This document shows, one piece after another, positions 14,028 to 23,882 of a stretch of DNA of 64,000 bases (positions within the stretch are counted from its first letter, which is position 1; each line of letters opens with the position of its first letter). The stretch is taken from contig NZ_CP043428.1 of NCBI RefSeq assembly GCF_008245045.1, forward strand, positions 1-64,000, read 5' to 3'. The translations under genes were made by a program, and so were the position numbers. The notes beneath the pieces are model-generated. The model was not told the origin of the DNA. It did not search any database and saw only the letters and a program-made list of their open reading frames with translations. The stretch comes from Campylobacter volucris (GTDB lineage Bacteria > Campylobacterota > Campylobacteria > Campylobacterales > Campylobacteraceae).

Positions 14028-15095
14028 TTATAAATTTTCTTGTTTTAAAGCTTGAGCTTGATGATAAGTAATTAATGGCTCTATGATTTCATCAAAAAGA
14101 CCACCTTCTAAAATCGCATCAAGTCTATATAGAGTAAGATTTATTCTATGATCGCTAATTCTATTTTGAGGGAAATTATAAGTGCGTATGCGTTCGCTTC
14201 TATCGCCGCTTCCAACTTGAGATTTTCTTGCTTGACTTTCTTTTGCTAAGCGTTCTTGTTCTTGCATTTCAAAAAGTCTTGCTTTTAAAACTTTCATGGC
14301 ACTTTCTTTATTTTTATGCTGACTTTTACCATCTTGATTTACCACTACTATACCAGTTGGGATATGGGTAATTCTTACAGCACTATCTGTGGTATTTACA
14401 CTTTGTCCGCCATGACCGCTACTGCGCATTACATCAATTTTTAAATCGTTTGGATTGATTTGAATTTCTACATCATCAACTTCAGGCATAATAGCTACTG
14501 TAATAGCTGAAGTATGGACTCTTCCTTGTGATTCAGTTTCAGGAACTCTTTGAACCCTATGGGTGCCACCTTCATATTTTAATCTAGAATAAGCTCCATT
14601 TCCTTTTATAAGAAGGATGATTTCTTTAAATCCACCAACACTTCCTTCGCTTGAGCTGACTATTTCGTATTTATAATCACGATTTTCAGCATAGCGTATA
14701 TAAGCTTTTACCAAATCTCCAACAAACAAAGAAGCCTCATCGCCACCAGTTCCAGCACGAATTTCTAAAAAGATATTTTTATCATCATTTGGATCTTTTG
14801 GTAATAAAAGGATTTTTAGCTCTTCTTCGAGTTTAGGTTTTAAAAGTTCTAAATTTTTTAATTCTTCTTTGGCTAATTCTCCAAGCTCAAGATCAGATAA
14901 TAGAACCTTATTTTCTTCTATATCCTCTAAAGTTTTAAGATATTCTTGGGCTTTTTCTACTATAGGTTCTAAATTTTTTTGCTCTTTTGATAGAGCAGTC
15001 ATTTTGGAAATATCATTGGAGATATTAACATCGCTTAAGAGAGCATTAAGCTCATCAAAGCGTGCTAAAAAAGGTTTGAGTTTATCAGCTAACAT
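14028..15095 (-). CDS. prfA: Peptide chain release factor 1
   Basis: Recognises UAA and UAG and triggers peptide release. The catalytic GGQ is in [16 protein letters not shown] and the 355 residues fit RF1. A tripeptide such as PxT could not be located with certainty by eye, but the RF1-type N-terminus and order (rpsT-prfA, as in C. jejuni) favour RF1 over RF2. It starts four bases after the rpsT stop, so the two are probably co-transcribed. Confidence 0.95.
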   Translation of the reverse strand: MLADKLKPFLARFDELNALLSDVNISNDISKMTALSKEQKNLEPIVEKAQEYLKTLEDIEENKVLLSDLELGELAKEELKNLELLKPKLEEELKILLLPKDPNDDKNIFLEIRAGTGGDEASLFVGDLVKAYIRYAENRDYKYEIVSSSEGSVGGFKEIILLIKGNGAYSRLKYEGGTHRVQRVPETESQGRVHTSAITVAIMPEVDDVEIQINPNDLKIDVMRSSGHGGQSVNTTDSAVRITHIPTGIVVVNQDGKSQHKNKESAMKVLKARLFEMQEQERLAKESQARKSQVGSGDRSERIRTYNFPQNRISDHRINLTLYRLDAILEGGLFDEIIEPLITYHQAQALKQENL

Positions 15096-15099
15096 TAAA

Positions 15100-15363
15100 T
15101 TATGCTATTTTATTTACCAACAATGCTAATCTACTTACACGGCGTGAAGCAGTTTGTTTTTTCAAAAATCCACGACTTACCATAGCATGGATGCTTTTAT
15201 TTGCTACTTTTAATGCATTTATTGCTGCTTCTTTGTCGCTATTTGCTGCTGCCTCGCGAACTGCTTTAGTAATGTTTTTTAATCTTGTTCTATAAAATCT
15301 ATTTCTTTCAGTTCTTTTTATAGTTTGTCTTGCTCTTTTTTCAGCAGATTTATGGTTTGCCAT
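15100..15363 (-). CDS. rpsT: 30S ribosomal protein S20
   Basis: Small-subunit protein that binds 16S rRNA. The 87-residue Lys/Arg-rich sequence starting [22 protein letters not shown] is characteristic, with a final conserved [21 protein letters not shown] precedes the start. It is first in a two-gene unit with prfA. Confidence 0.97.
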   Translation of the reverse strand: MANHKSAEKRARQTIKRTERNRFYRTRLKNITKAVREAAANSDKEAAINALKVANKSIHAMVSRGFLKKQTASRRVSRLALLVNKIA

Positions 15364-15485
15364 AACATTCCTTTTTTATAAATTAAGTTGATAATTATAC
15401 AAAAAATAAATTAAATTTTTATAAATTTAAGCGATATTAAAGTATTTAGAATGCGAACTATTAAAGTTTAAATTGCTTACTTGTT

Positions 15486-16247
15486 TTAATATTTTATATT
15501 ATTAAATTTTAGAAAATCTCTTAATTTATCATACTCTCCATTTTCTAAATAGCGATATTTTCCAGCTTTCAATACACCAAGATCTAAAGCACCAAAAGCC
15601 ACTCTTTTAAGATCCATTACTTCTAGATCAAAATGTCCAAAAAATCTTCTAAGTTCTCTATTTTTACCTTCATTGATAATTACTTTTAGTTTGGTAAATC
15701 CTCCACTTGATCCAAAAATTTCAAAATCCAAAAAAGGAGCAAAACTCATAGATGTTATTTTAGTTTTTGCGTGAGCTCCTTTTGTTTCATTTTGAATTTC
15801 TAAACCATTTTGCATAGCCTCTATGACATTTTTGTCTACAATACCTTTAACTTTTAAATAATACTCTCTTTCTAAATCGCTATGCATTAACGCATCAGCT
15901 ATTACAGGAGAGTCTGTTAGTAAAAGCAACCCCTCACTTGCAAAGTCTAATCTTCCTACACTAAGCCAAGTGTTAAATTGTCTAGGCAAGCTATCATAAA
16001 TAGTTTTTCTGCCTCTATCATCTTTTTTACTAACTATTTCACCCTTTTGTTTGTGATAAATGATGACTGAAAATTGTGTTTTTTTATGTAATTTTTTACC
16101 ATTTATAAAAATTTTATCATCTTCTTTTACACTATCGCTTAATTTTGCAATCTTGTGATTTATTTTAACCAAATCTTGCTTTATAAGCTCATCAGCTTCA
16201 CGGCGTGAATATTTGCTATTGTGTGAGATAAATTTGTTAATTCTCAT
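15486..16247 (-). CDS. rRNA pseudouridine synthase (RsuA/RluB family)
   Basis: Isomerises uridine in rRNA. An N-terminal S4 RNA-binding domain (MRINKFISHNSKYSRREADELI) precedes the catalytic domain, whose Asp lies in VGRLDFASEGLLLLTD, followed by KVIINEGKNRELRRFF. The ATG at 16247 gives 253 residues; a GTG two codons earlier (16253) is also possible. It begins 12 bases after the RNase J stop on the same strand. Equivalent in position and sequence to C. jejuni Cj1709c. Whether the target is 16S or 23S rRNA is not decided here. Confidence 0.9.
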   Translation of the reverse strand: MRINKFISHNSKYSRREADELIKQDLVKINHKIAKLSDSVKEDDKIFINGKKLHKKTQFSVIIYHKQKGEIVSKKDDRGRKTIYDSLPRQFNTWLSVGRLDFASEGLLLLTDSPVIADALMHSDLEREYYLKVKGIVDKNVIEAMQNGLEIQNETKGAHAKTKITSMSFAPFLDFEIFGSSGGFTKLKVIINEGKNRELRRFFGHFDLEVMDLKRVAFGALDLGVLKAGKYRYLENGEYDKLRDFLKFNNIKY

Positions 16248-16258
16248 TTTCACTCATT

Positions 16259-18199
16259 TTATACTACAAATATTGTTGGAACTATGGTTGGATATTTTTT
16301 AATTTTTTTAAATATATGTTTTTTTAACACTTGTCTAATTTGTGCTTCTAAAATTTTTGGATTGTTTAAAATTTCATCCTTTATATTTGGTAAAAATTGA
16401 CTTAAAACATCACTCATTTCTTTAGAAAATGCTCCATCTTGCTTATCTGCTACCAAGCCATAACTAAAAACTCTTGGTTTGTTTATAAGTGTTTTGGTTT
16501 CTTTATTTAGTTGAGCAATAATAACCACTATGCCACTATCTGCTAATTTTTGTCTATCTATCACAACATCATCAGCGATTTGTTTATTGATTTGATTGTC
16601 TACAAAAACCTTGCCTGTTTTGACTGTTTTTACGCGTTTGATGTATTTTTGGCAAAGCTCTACTTGATCACCATCACTCATTAAGTAAATGTTTCTTTCA
16701 GGAATTCCACATTTAATAGCTGTTTCTTTATGCTTGTTTATGTGATTATATTCTCCATGGACAGGTAGGAAAAATTTAGGTTTTACTAAGGTTAGCATTA
16801 GTTTTTGCTCTTCTATACTAGCATGTCCGCTTACATGAATTTCGCTAAATTCTTGATAAGCTACTTTTGCTCCTGCTTTTAAAAGAAAATCAAGCACAGC
16901 AGAAACATTTGCTTCATTTCCAGGTATAGCTTTAGCTGAGATGATTACTTGATCGCTAGGTTTAATTTTGATAAATTTATGCTCATCTGTAGCCATTCTA
17001 TATAAAGCACTCATTGTCTCACCTTGGCTTCCTGTGGTAACTATAAGCACTTCATTGTCTTTGTATTTGCTTACCTCATCTGCATCAATGAAAATTTTTC
17101 TATCTAGCTTAATATATCCAAGTTCCATAGTTGTATATAAATTTCTTTCCATAGAACGACCTATAACACATACTTTTCTTCCATATTTTAAGCCATAGCT
17201 AATTGCTTGATAGACTCTGTGTATATTTGAGCTAAAAGTGCTCATTATCACCCTGCCTTTAGTCTTAGAAAAAATTTGATCAAAAGTAGGTCCTACAGAA
17301 CTTTCGCTTTTTGTGTAGCCTTCTTTGTATGAATTTGTACTATCGCTTAAAAGACACAAAACTCCTTCTTCTCCATATTGAGCTAAACGATTTAAATCGC
17401 TTGGATATCCATCGATTGGAGTTTGGTCTATTTTAAAATCTCCTGTATGTATTATAGTTCCTGCTTTGGTTTTTATGGCCAATGCTGAAGCATCAATGAT
17501 AGAATGGGTTATATGTATCCATTCTATATCAAAATCACCTATTTCATAAATTTGTCTTTTTGTTACTGGTCTAAACCATTTGCGTTCAGCTTTTAATCCA
17601 TGCTCTTCAAATTTGTTTGAAATCATTCCAAGAGCTAATGGGGTAGCATAAATTGGAAATTGAAATTCTTTAAAAAAATACGGCACGGCGCCTATATGAT
17701 CTTCATGTGCATGAGTGATGATGATGGCTCTAATTTTATTTTTGATTTTTCTTATATAATCAAAATCAGGTATGATGATATCTACTCCATGCATAGTACC
17801 ATCTGGGAAACTCATACCTATATCAACTACAATCGCATCATTGTTTGTTTCAAAAACGGTTATATTTCCACCTATTTCCCCAAGTCCTCCAAGAGGAGTA
17901 ATTTTGATTTTATGCTCGCTTTGATTATTGTGTTTTAAAGGGTGCAATCTTAACTCATGCATAAGTTTGTTTGCTTCTATGCTTTTTGCAAGTTCTATTT
18001 GCCAATCTTCATTACCATTTAATTTCGAAGGCAAATTGCGATTTTTCTTTTTTTTCTTTTTATCATCAGAATTGGTAGAATTTTCTATATTATTAGCATT
18101 TTCTTCTGCTGTATTTTCAAAATTTTTCTTTTTTTTATTTTTGAATTTGTTATATCTTTTAGCTTTATTTTGCTCTAAAGTTTTGTTTTCCTCGTTCAT
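16259..18199 (-). CDS. rnj: Ribonuclease J
   Basis: Metallo-beta-lactamase/beta-CASP nuclease with endo- and 5'-exonuclease activity, central to mRNA decay in organisms without RNase E. The zinc motif ITHAHEDHIG, HTGDFKID and the beta-CASP SGHAS and PVHGEY motifs are visible. Residues about 1-90 form an Asn/Lys-rich extension (runs of KKKKKK and NNIENSTNS) not seen in Bacillus RNase J but known in Helicobacter and Campylobacter, probably disordered and RNA-binding. It overlaps the 3' end of ksgA by 35 bases. Confidence 0.95.
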   Translation of the reverse strand: MNEENKTLEQNKAKRYNKFKNKKKKNFENTAEENANNIENSTNSDDKKKKKKNRNLPSKLNGNEDWQIELAKSIEANKLMHELRLHPLKHNNQSEHKIKITPLGGLGEIGGNITVFETNNDAIVVDIGMSFPDGTMHGVDIIIPDFDYIRKIKNKIRAIIITHAHEDHIGAVPYFFKEFQFPIYATPLALGMISNKFEEHGLKAERKWFRPVTKRQIYEIGDFDIEWIHITHSIIDASALAIKTKAGTIIHTGDFKIDQTPIDGYPSDLNRLAQYGEEGVLCLLSDSTNSYKEGYTKSESSVGPTFDQIFSKTKGRVIMSTFSSNIHRVYQAISYGLKYGRKVCVIGRSMERNLYTTMELGYIKLDRKIFIDADEVSKYKDNEVLIVTTGSQGETMSALYRMATDEHKFIKIKPSDQVIISAKAIPGNEANVSAVLDFLLKAGAKVAYQEFSEIHVSGHASIEEQKLMLTLVKPKFFLPVHGEYNHINKHKETAIKCGIPERNIYLMSDGDQVELCQKYIKRVKTVKTGKVFVDNQINKQIADDVVIDRQKLADSGIVVIIAQLNKETKTLINKPRVFSYGLVADKQDGAFSKEMSDVLSQFLPNIKDEILNNPKILEAQIRQVLKKHIFKKIKKYPTIVPTIFVV

Positions 18200-18986
18200 A
18201 GTTATCCTTTAAATACTTAAAAATTTTAAGGTATTGATCAACGCTTATTTCATGAGCCCTTGAAGTGGGCACTATTTTTAATGTATTGAAAATTTCTAAA
18301 ATTTTTTCTTTTTTATCTTTAAAATTTGATATTAATTGCTTTCTTGGATTTTGAAAACAAATTCTAAGAAAAGCTTTAAAATCTTCTAAATTTTCAATTT
18401 TTTGCTCATAAGTCGCTATTTTTTCGAGCTTCATCACAGCTGAAGTAACTTTTGGAGGCGGATTGAAACTTTCTGGTTTGATTTCAAATAATAAATTTCT
18501 TTTACAAATCAATTCACAAAGAATACTTAATGCCGAAAAATTACTTTCTTTAAAATTTGCACAAAATTTTTGCGCGACTTCTTTTTGCACCATAACGATA
18601 AGCCCTAGACATTTTTTATCTTCTAAGGCTTGTAAAATTAAATTTGTAGCAATATAATAAGGTAAATTTGCTACTAAAAAATACTCTTCCTTGCTTAAAT
18701 TTCCATTTTCAAAAGCTAAACTAGCGTCTTGATGGATAAGCTCGAAATTTCCACCTTGAATTTCATTTTGAAATTTTTTATTTAAAATAGGAATCAAATC
18801 TTTATCAATCTCATAAGCTCTTAGTTGAACTTGTGGGATTTTCAAAAGTTCTTGCGTTAAATCACCTAAGCCAGGCCCAATCTCAACTATATTTGTAGTA
18901 TCTTTGGGTATGGCTTGAGTGATTTTCATTATCACGCTCTTATCGCATAAAAAATTTTGTCCAAAATGTTTTTTTGCTTTTATCAT
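18165..18986 (-). CDS. ksgA: 16S rRNA dimethyladenosine transferase
   Basis: Dimethylates two adjacent adenosines near the 3' end of 16S rRNA during 30S maturation. KKHFGQNFL, VEIGPGLGDLTQEL (SAM site) and the catalytic NLPYYIAT motif are present, with 273 residues. It lies upstream of RNase J on the same strand with a 35-base overlap, which suggests one ksgA-rnj-pseudouridine synthase transcription unit devoted to RNA processing. Confidence 0.97.
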   Translation of the reverse strand: MIKAKKHFGQNFLCDKSVIMKITQAIPKDTTNIVEIGPGLGDLTQELLKIPQVQLRAYEIDKDLIPILNKKFQNEIQGGNFELIHQDASLAFENGNLSKEEYFLVANLPYYIATNLILQALEDKKCLGLIVMVQKEVAQKFCANFKESNFSALSILCELICKRNLLFEIKPESFNPPPKVTSAVMKLEKIATYEQKIENLEDFKAFLRICFQNPRKQLISNFKDKKEKILEIFNTLKIVPTSRAHEISVDQYLKIFKYLKDNYERGKQNFRAK

Positions 18987-19076
18987 TGATATATTCTATC
19001 TAAAATTAATTAATTATAGCATTATTTTAAGCACCAATTAGATAAAATTTACCTTATTTTTTGCAAAAGGTTTAAA

Positions 19077-19610
19077 TTGGATAAGTTGATAGTTTGTGCA
19101 GGCGGTAATGAAGAATTTGAATTTGCACAAAATATAGGAATAGGCCTTATAAATTCTGCTTTTAATTTAGGAAAAATTTTAAGCAAAACAAGTGTTAGAC
19201 AAATCATTTTCATAGGAACTTGTGGAATTTATAAAGATGGAGAAATTTTGGATATTTATGAGAGTTCTTGTGCTAGTAATATAGAATATTCTAATTTTTT
19301 TGACGGATTTTATACCCCTATAGAAAATAAAATCATATTAAATGTTTCACATGAAACTATTATCAATTCTTCTAACTATATATGTAAAGATAAGATTATA
19401 GCTCAAAAATACGCACAACTTGGGCTTAGTATAGAAAATATGGAAGCTTATTCGGTGCTTTCTTGTGCAAAAAATCATAATATAGATGCAATTTGTTATT
19501 TATGTGCTACAAATTTTTGTAATGAATTTGCTCATGAAGATTTTTTAAAAAATCATAAATTTGCTAAAGAAAAATTAAAAGATTATTTATTTGATAAAAA
19601 ATTAATATAA
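19077..19610 (+). CDS. Nucleoside phosphorylase-like protein
   Basis: A 177-residue protein resembling the PNP/UDP phosphorylase superfamily: [18 protein letters not shown] matches the purine-binding strand and loop, and [12 protein letters not shown] matches the conserved nucleoside-binding ENME segment. It is much shorter than true phosphorylases (about 230-280) and lacks an obvious N-terminal phosphate loop, so activity is uncertain. The start is TTG at 19077, with AAAAGG at 19065-19070; no nearer ATG fits. By position before rlmN it corresponds to C. jejuni Cj1712. Confidence 0.75.
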   Translation: MDKLIVCAGGNEEFEFAQNIGIGLINSAFNLGKILSKTSVRQIIFIGTCGIYKDGEILDIYESSCASNIEYSNFFDGFYTPIENKIILNVSHETIINSSNYICKDKIIAQKYAQLGLSIENMEAYSVLSCAKNHNIDAICYLCATNFCNEFAHEDFLKNHKFAKEKLKDYLFDKKLI

Positions 19611-19620
19611 AAGGTTTAGA

Positions 19621-20676
19621 TTGATAAATATTTTAGATTATACAAAGGAAGAATTATACGAAATAATAAAACCAAATTTTAGGGTAAAACAAATTTTCGA
19701 ATGGATTTACAAGAAAAATGCAAATGATTTTTTGCAAATGTCTTCTTTGCCAAAAAATTTGAGAGAAGAATTGAATAACACTTATCATTTTTCTCCATTA
19801 AAATGTATAAAAAGTGAAGAAAGTAAAGATGGTAGTATAAAATATCTTTTTGAACTTTTAGATGGTATGAAGATAGAATCAGTTTTACTTCCCATGAAAA
19901 AAGAGCTTATAGATGAGAATGGAAAAATAATTAAACATGCTAGATATACCATATGTGTTTCATCTCAAGTGGGTTGCAAGAGTGGCTGTAGTTTTTGTTT
20001 GACAGCTAAAGGTGGTTTAAAAAGAAATTTAAGTGCTGGTGAGATAGTAGGACAAATTTTATGGATAAAAAAGCACAATAATATCCCTTATGAAAGAAGA
20101 GTAAATATAGTCTATATGGGTATGGGAGAGCCACTTGATAATCTTAAAAATGTATCAAAAGCTGTAAAAATTTTAGCTGATAATGATGCATTAGCTATAA
20201 GCCCTAGAAGACAAACTATAAGTACTAGTGGATTGGCAAAACAAATAATCGAACTTGGAAATATGAATTTAGGCGTTCTTTTAGCTATTTCGCTACATGC
20301 TGTAAATGATGAGCTTAGAACTAAGCTTATGCCTATAAATAAGGCATATAATATAGCTAGTATTATGGATGCTGTTAGAGCTTTTCCTATAGATCAAAGA
20401 AAAAGAGTTTTATTTGAATATCTTTTAATAGATGGTTTGAATGATAAAATAGAGCATGCAAAAGAATTGGTAAAGCTTTTAAATGGTATAAAAGCTAAGG
20501 TAAATTTAATACTTTTTAATCCACACGAAGGTAGTGAATATAAAAGACCAAGCATTGAAAACGCTGTTAAATTTCAAGATTATTTAAGCGCAAAAGGTGT
20601 TACTTGTACTATAAGAGAAAGCAAAGGACTTGATATATCAGCAGCTTGTGGACAATTAAAAGAAAGGTTATCATGA
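19621..20676 (+). CDS. rlmN: 23S rRNA/tRNA adenine-C2 methyltransferase RlmN
   Basis: Radical SAM enzyme that methylates C2 of A2503 in 23S rRNA and A37 in tRNAs. The cluster-binding motif is C119-x3-C123-x2-C126 (CKSGCSFC), with GMGEPLDN and a C-terminal catalytic Cys in AACGQL. It starts with TTG at 19621 behind an AAAAGGTTTAGA leader nearly identical to that of the upstream TTG-start gene. The final ATGA overlaps the next small ORF. The 351 residues are normal. Confidence 0.95.
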   Translation: MINILDYTKEELYEIIKPNFRVKQIFEWIYKKNANDFLQMSSLPKNLREELNNTYHFSPLKCIKSEESKDGSIKYLFELLDGMKIESVLLPMKKELIDENGKIIKHARYTICVSSQVGCKSGCSFCLTAKGGLKRNLSAGEIVGQILWIKKHNNIPYERRVNIVYMGMGEPLDNLKNVSKAVKILADNDALAISPRRQTISTSGLAKQIIELGNMNLGVLLAISLHAVNDELRTKLMPINKAYNIASIMDAVRAFPIDQRKRVLFEYLLIDGLNDKIEHAKELVKLLNGIKAKVNLILFNPHEGSEYKRPSIENAVKFQDYLSAKGVTCTIRESKGLDISAACGQLKERLS

Positions 20677-20783
20677 CACTTTTGGATATTATACAAATTA
20701 TATTTATTGCTATAGTTGTTATAGTGAGTATTGGTGGAATTATTTATGTATTGAAAAATGAAGGAAAAAATGATGATAAATAA
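20673..20783 (+). CDS. 36-residue single-span membrane peptide
   Basis: An ORF of 36 codons starts in the ATGA overlap with rlmN. Residues about 5-27 (beginning [18 protein letters not shown]) form one transmembrane helix, followed by a charged tail ending KNDDK. AGAAAGG lies just upstream. A small hydrophobic protein is known at the same place after rlmN in C. jejuni (Cj1714), so conservation supports a real gene. Function unknown. Its last 11 bases overlap the radical SAM gene. Confidence 0.7.
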   Translation: MTLLDIIQIIFIAIVVIVSIGGIIYVLKNEGKNDDK

Positions 20784-21792
20784 ACAAGATTTGATAAATA
20801 ATGAATTATTTCAAAAAAGATATATCAAGGCAAATATATCTTGGTATTATTCTTATTTAGCTGGAAAAAGAGGGTTTGTTAGAATTTTTAGAGTTCCTTA
20901 TGCTGAATTTATGAAAAAATTCTTTTTGAAAAAATATTTTGAAAAGAGAGTGAGAAATGGCAAAATAGATATACCATATTTAGAATTAGTTTTAACTACA
21001 AAATGTACTTTAAGATGCGAATCTTGCAATAATTTAATGCAATATTTTTCTCCATCAAATCAGTATACTTGTACTTTAGAAGGACTTGTTAGTTCTTTAG
21101 AGCTTTTATTATCTAAAGTAGATAGCATAGCTAGAGTTAGAATTATAGGTGGAGAACCGCTTATGTTTAAAGATTTACCAAAATTAATAGAATATTTAGA
21201 TGGTCAAAAAAAGATTTTAACTTTTAATTTGGTAACAAATGCGACCATAGATTTTAAAGATGAATTAATTGATAAATTAAAAAAATCAAAAAAAGCTAGA
21301 AAAATAACAATATCTGATTATACTAAATCTCCAAATTTAAAAATTCCATTAAAGCAAGAGAGTATAATTAATAAATTAAAATTTCATAAAATTCCATATT
21401 CTATGGATTCTAGTGGAGAAAATGCCACTTGGAGCGATCCAGAACGAATTTACAAGCGCAATAGAAACAAAGAAGAGATAATAAAAAATTATTTAAATTG
21501 TCAAATGCCTTGTGTTAGTTTAATGACTTCGCAAGGATTAGAAAATAAATCTTTAGCACCAAATGGAGCTATTTTTGTATGTCCTATTTCTAGTTCTTTA
21601 TCAAGACTTAAAGGTTTAGATGAATTTAACGGAGATTTTATAAATTTAGACGATGATAGAGAAAGAATTTTAGAATTTTATACACAAAATTTTTATAAAT
21701 CTTGTGATTATTGTAGAGATTTTAGCAAGCCAAATAAAAAAATTCCAATAGCAATACAAACAGATAAAGTTTTGAAATTAGAAAAAGATTAA
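20773..21792 (+). CDS. Radical SAM protein of unknown function
   Basis: A 339-residue protein with the SAM cluster motif C78-x3-C82-x2-C85 in TTKCTLRCESCNN, and RIIGGEPLMF, the usual glycine-rich SAM strand. The C-terminal part holds further cysteines (CQMPCVSL, IFVCPIS, SCDYCRDF), which suggests a SPASM- or Twitch-like auxiliary cluster. The start is placed at the ATG at 20773, seven bases after AAGGA; earlier ATGs at 20758 and 20770 are less well spaced. It lies next to a ruined glycosyltransferase gene, so a role in surface glycan or peptide modification is possible but unproven. Confidence 0.75.
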   Translation: MINKQDLINNELFQKRYIKANISWYYSYLAGKRGFVRIFRVPYAEFMKKFFLKKYFEKRVRNGKIDIPYLELVLTTKCTLRCESCNNLMQYFSPSNQYTCTLEGLVSSLELLLSKVDSIARVRIIGGEPLMFKDLPKLIEYLDGQKKILTFNLVTNATIDFKDELIDKLKKSKKARKITISDYTKSPNLKIPLKQESIINKLKFHKIPYSMDSSGENATWSDPERIYKRNRNKEEIIKNYLNCQMPCVSLMTSQGLENKSLAPNGAIFVCPISSSLSRLKGLDEFNGDFINLDDDRERILEFYTQNFYKSCDYCRDFSKPNKKIPIAIQTDKVLKLEKD

Positions 21793-21871
21793 TATGCAAA
21801 TTTATGTTTTTTTGTGATATCTATATTTCTTTTAGTAGTTCGTTAATTTTTGGAATATCTTAAAATTAATA

Positions 21872-21906
21872 AAAAATATATAAGTTTTTCTAGCTTATAT
21901 ATTTTT
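21872..21906. terminator. Terminator hairpin after the radical SAM gene
   Basis: AAAAATATATAAG (21872-21884) pairs perfectly with CTTATATATTTTT (21894-21906) around a nine-base loop. It sits 80 bases after the radical SAM stop and at the end of the converging pseudogene, so it may work both ways, although it is AT-rich. Confidence 0.6.
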
Positions 21907-22944
21907 GCAATTTATTTATAACATCAGATATGATTTTATCTGCATCATTGCGTGAAAATTTATTATGTATTGCATCAATAAAAACATAATCTTTATTATA
22001 TGTTGACCAATACATACTATTTTTTTGAATATAGTTTTATGCTAGAAATTTTTAAATTGCTTGCTATATGTATAACTCCCGTTGAAGGACTGATTACACA
22101 TTTTGATTTAGATATTAATTCTACAAGATTTAAAATATCGTTGTTATTTTGAAAAATAAATATTTTTGTCAAAAGTTTTGAATCAAATTCTGTAATTTTT
22201 TCTATAAAATATTTATAAATCCTATTATAAGTTGGAATAACTATACTTATATTTTTAGTATTTAATATTTTTTGAATCAGATCAAAATATAAAAATATAT
22301 TTAAATTAAATTTAGTATATATGCTAAATGGATTGATAATGATAAAATTATTAATTCTTGTTATATAAAAATTTATTTATTAAATTTTTATTTCTTTGCG
22401 TCGTTTGTATGCTAATATCAAAATATAAATTTTAATTTTTTTACAAATATTTTTGGTTGTATTTTTCTTGCATAATATAGCATCAAATCTTCAATATTTT
22501 TATTGTTGTGTATTCTTTTTAATATATTAAAATACAACTTTGCATTTCATAGATAATATGCTTTTAATTTTGCTTTTATTATAATTTTTTAGCATTTGTT
22601 TATTCTAATAATTGTATTGTCGAATATGTTGAAATATAGCTTATAAGGTAATCTAATTTATGATTATTGATTTTTTGTATTATATTGTTTTTATTTATTA
22701 ATTGTATTTGATCAATAAAATTTAAGTTTAAAAGATTTTTTAGATTGTGATTTTCTATAAAAATAATAATTTTGGCATTATAAATATGCTTAATAGAATA
22801 AAGCATTTTAAGACTTAATATTGTATCTCCTATTTGGGTTGAGCAATAATATCCTATATTAAGCTTGCTTATACCCCGCCCCATAATATCTCTAGTTTTT
22901 GTGTATATATTTATTAAATTGTTATCACTTTTTTGTTTAGCCAT
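21890..22944 (-). pseudogene. Broken GT9-family glycosyltransferase (heptosyltransferase-like)
   Basis: The 5' part (22944-22600) is open and encodes 114 residues with the GT9 N-terminus NIGYYCSTQIGDTILSLKML. After the stop at 22600, homologous reading continues through several frames: QMLKNYNKSKIKSILSM, then YFNILKRIHNN, then DISIQTTQRNKN, then NNFIIINPFS and CVISPSTGVIHIASNLKI (the GT9 C-terminal donor-site motif), and finally SMYWSTYNKDYVFIDA to a stop at 21890. At least five frame changes are needed. The full span (about 350 codons) equals an intact enzyme, so this is decay in place. It lies directly downstream of the RluA-type gene. Confidence 0.85.
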
Positions 22945-22960
22945 TAAAAATTCCTGTTTT

Positions 22961-23851
22961 TTAAAAAAATTCTTCTTTTATATCTTTTTTTGATTTTATG
23001 AAATAATTTTCATTATTATAACTAAATTTCAAGCTATGAGAATGCAAAAGCAATCTCTTAGCCCCTGTTATTTTCGCCCTTTCTTTTTCATTTAGTTTAT
23101 TATCCAAGATTTTTTCTATATCTTTTTTTTCTAAGCCATATAAAGGTTCTCCAAAAATTTTATGTTTCACATGAAACAAATGAAGGCGAATTTGATGTTG
23201 TCTTCCTGTTAAAGGTTTTGCTAAAATTAAACTAGCATTTAAGTGTTCTATATATTCTAATGTTTCAAAATGCGTAATAGCATTTTTCCCATTTATGTCT
23301 ATACACATTCTAGTTTTGATGTTGTTATAGTTTTTTTCTAAACTCATACTTTCATTTACTGTAAAAAATGGTTGTGTTTTACCATTCACTAAAGCTATAT
23401 AGTTTTTTTCTATAAGTCTTTTTTCAAACATAGTTTTAAATTCTATTTGAGATTTTTTATTTTTTGCTATGAGTATAAGTCCGCTAGTTTCTTTATCTAG
23501 TCTATGAGTCACACAAGCTTTTTCTCCCCATAAGTGCCAAATTTCATCACAAAGGCTATATGTGCAATTTCTTCCATTTGGGTGGGTTAAAACTCCGCTT
23601 GGTTTTTCAACTACTGCAAAATCATCATTTTCATATACTATATCTATGCCTTTGGGGTTGTTTTCATATGTTATCAATTCTATTAATCCATCTAAAATTT
23701 TATTTTTTTCTTCTACTAAATTTCCATTGCAAAAAAGTCTTTTTTTATCTATGATTTTTTGAGCTTCATTTATAGAAATTTTTAGTTCATCCATAAGCAC
23801 TCTAAAAGCTTTTTTTCCATTATTTGAAAGTTTAATTTTTATATAAGGCAA
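22961..23851 (-). CDS. RluA-family pseudouridine synthase
   Basis: Pseudouridine synthase of 296 residues with an S4-like N-terminus (residues about 15-60) and the catalytic HRLDKETSGLILIAKN motif, followed by the family's GRQHQIRLHL. Equivalent to C. jejuni Cj0022c, which also sits beside purB and nrdA. RluC- or RluD-like, with the exact rRNA position unassigned. Its ATG faces purB across a 90-base spacer with a long palindrome. GCAATTTTAATCC upstream offers only a weak ribosome site. Confidence 0.9.
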   Translation of the reverse strand: MPYIKIKLSNNGKKAFRVLMDELKISINEAQKIIDKKRLFCNGNLVEEKNKILDGLIELITYENNPKGIDIVYENDDFAVVEKPSGVLTHPNGRNCTYSLCDEIWHLWGEKACVTHRLDKETSGLILIAKNKKSQIEFKTMFEKRLIEKNYIALVNGKTQPFFTVNESMSLEKNYNNIKTRMCIDINGKNAITHFETLEYIEHLNASLILAKPLTGRQHQIRLHLFHVKHKIFGEPLYGLEKKDIEKILDNKLNEKERAKITGAKRLLLHSHSLKFSYNNENYFIKSKKDIKEEFF

Positions 23852-23882
23852 TTTTAATCCTAGTGTAAAATAAAGTTAGATA

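Noticed and set aside
17660-18212. Long plus-strand ORFs opposite RNase J
   Set aside because: They are antisense to a well-supported gene, with composition explained by the Lys/Asn-rich codons on the other strand and no family resemblance.
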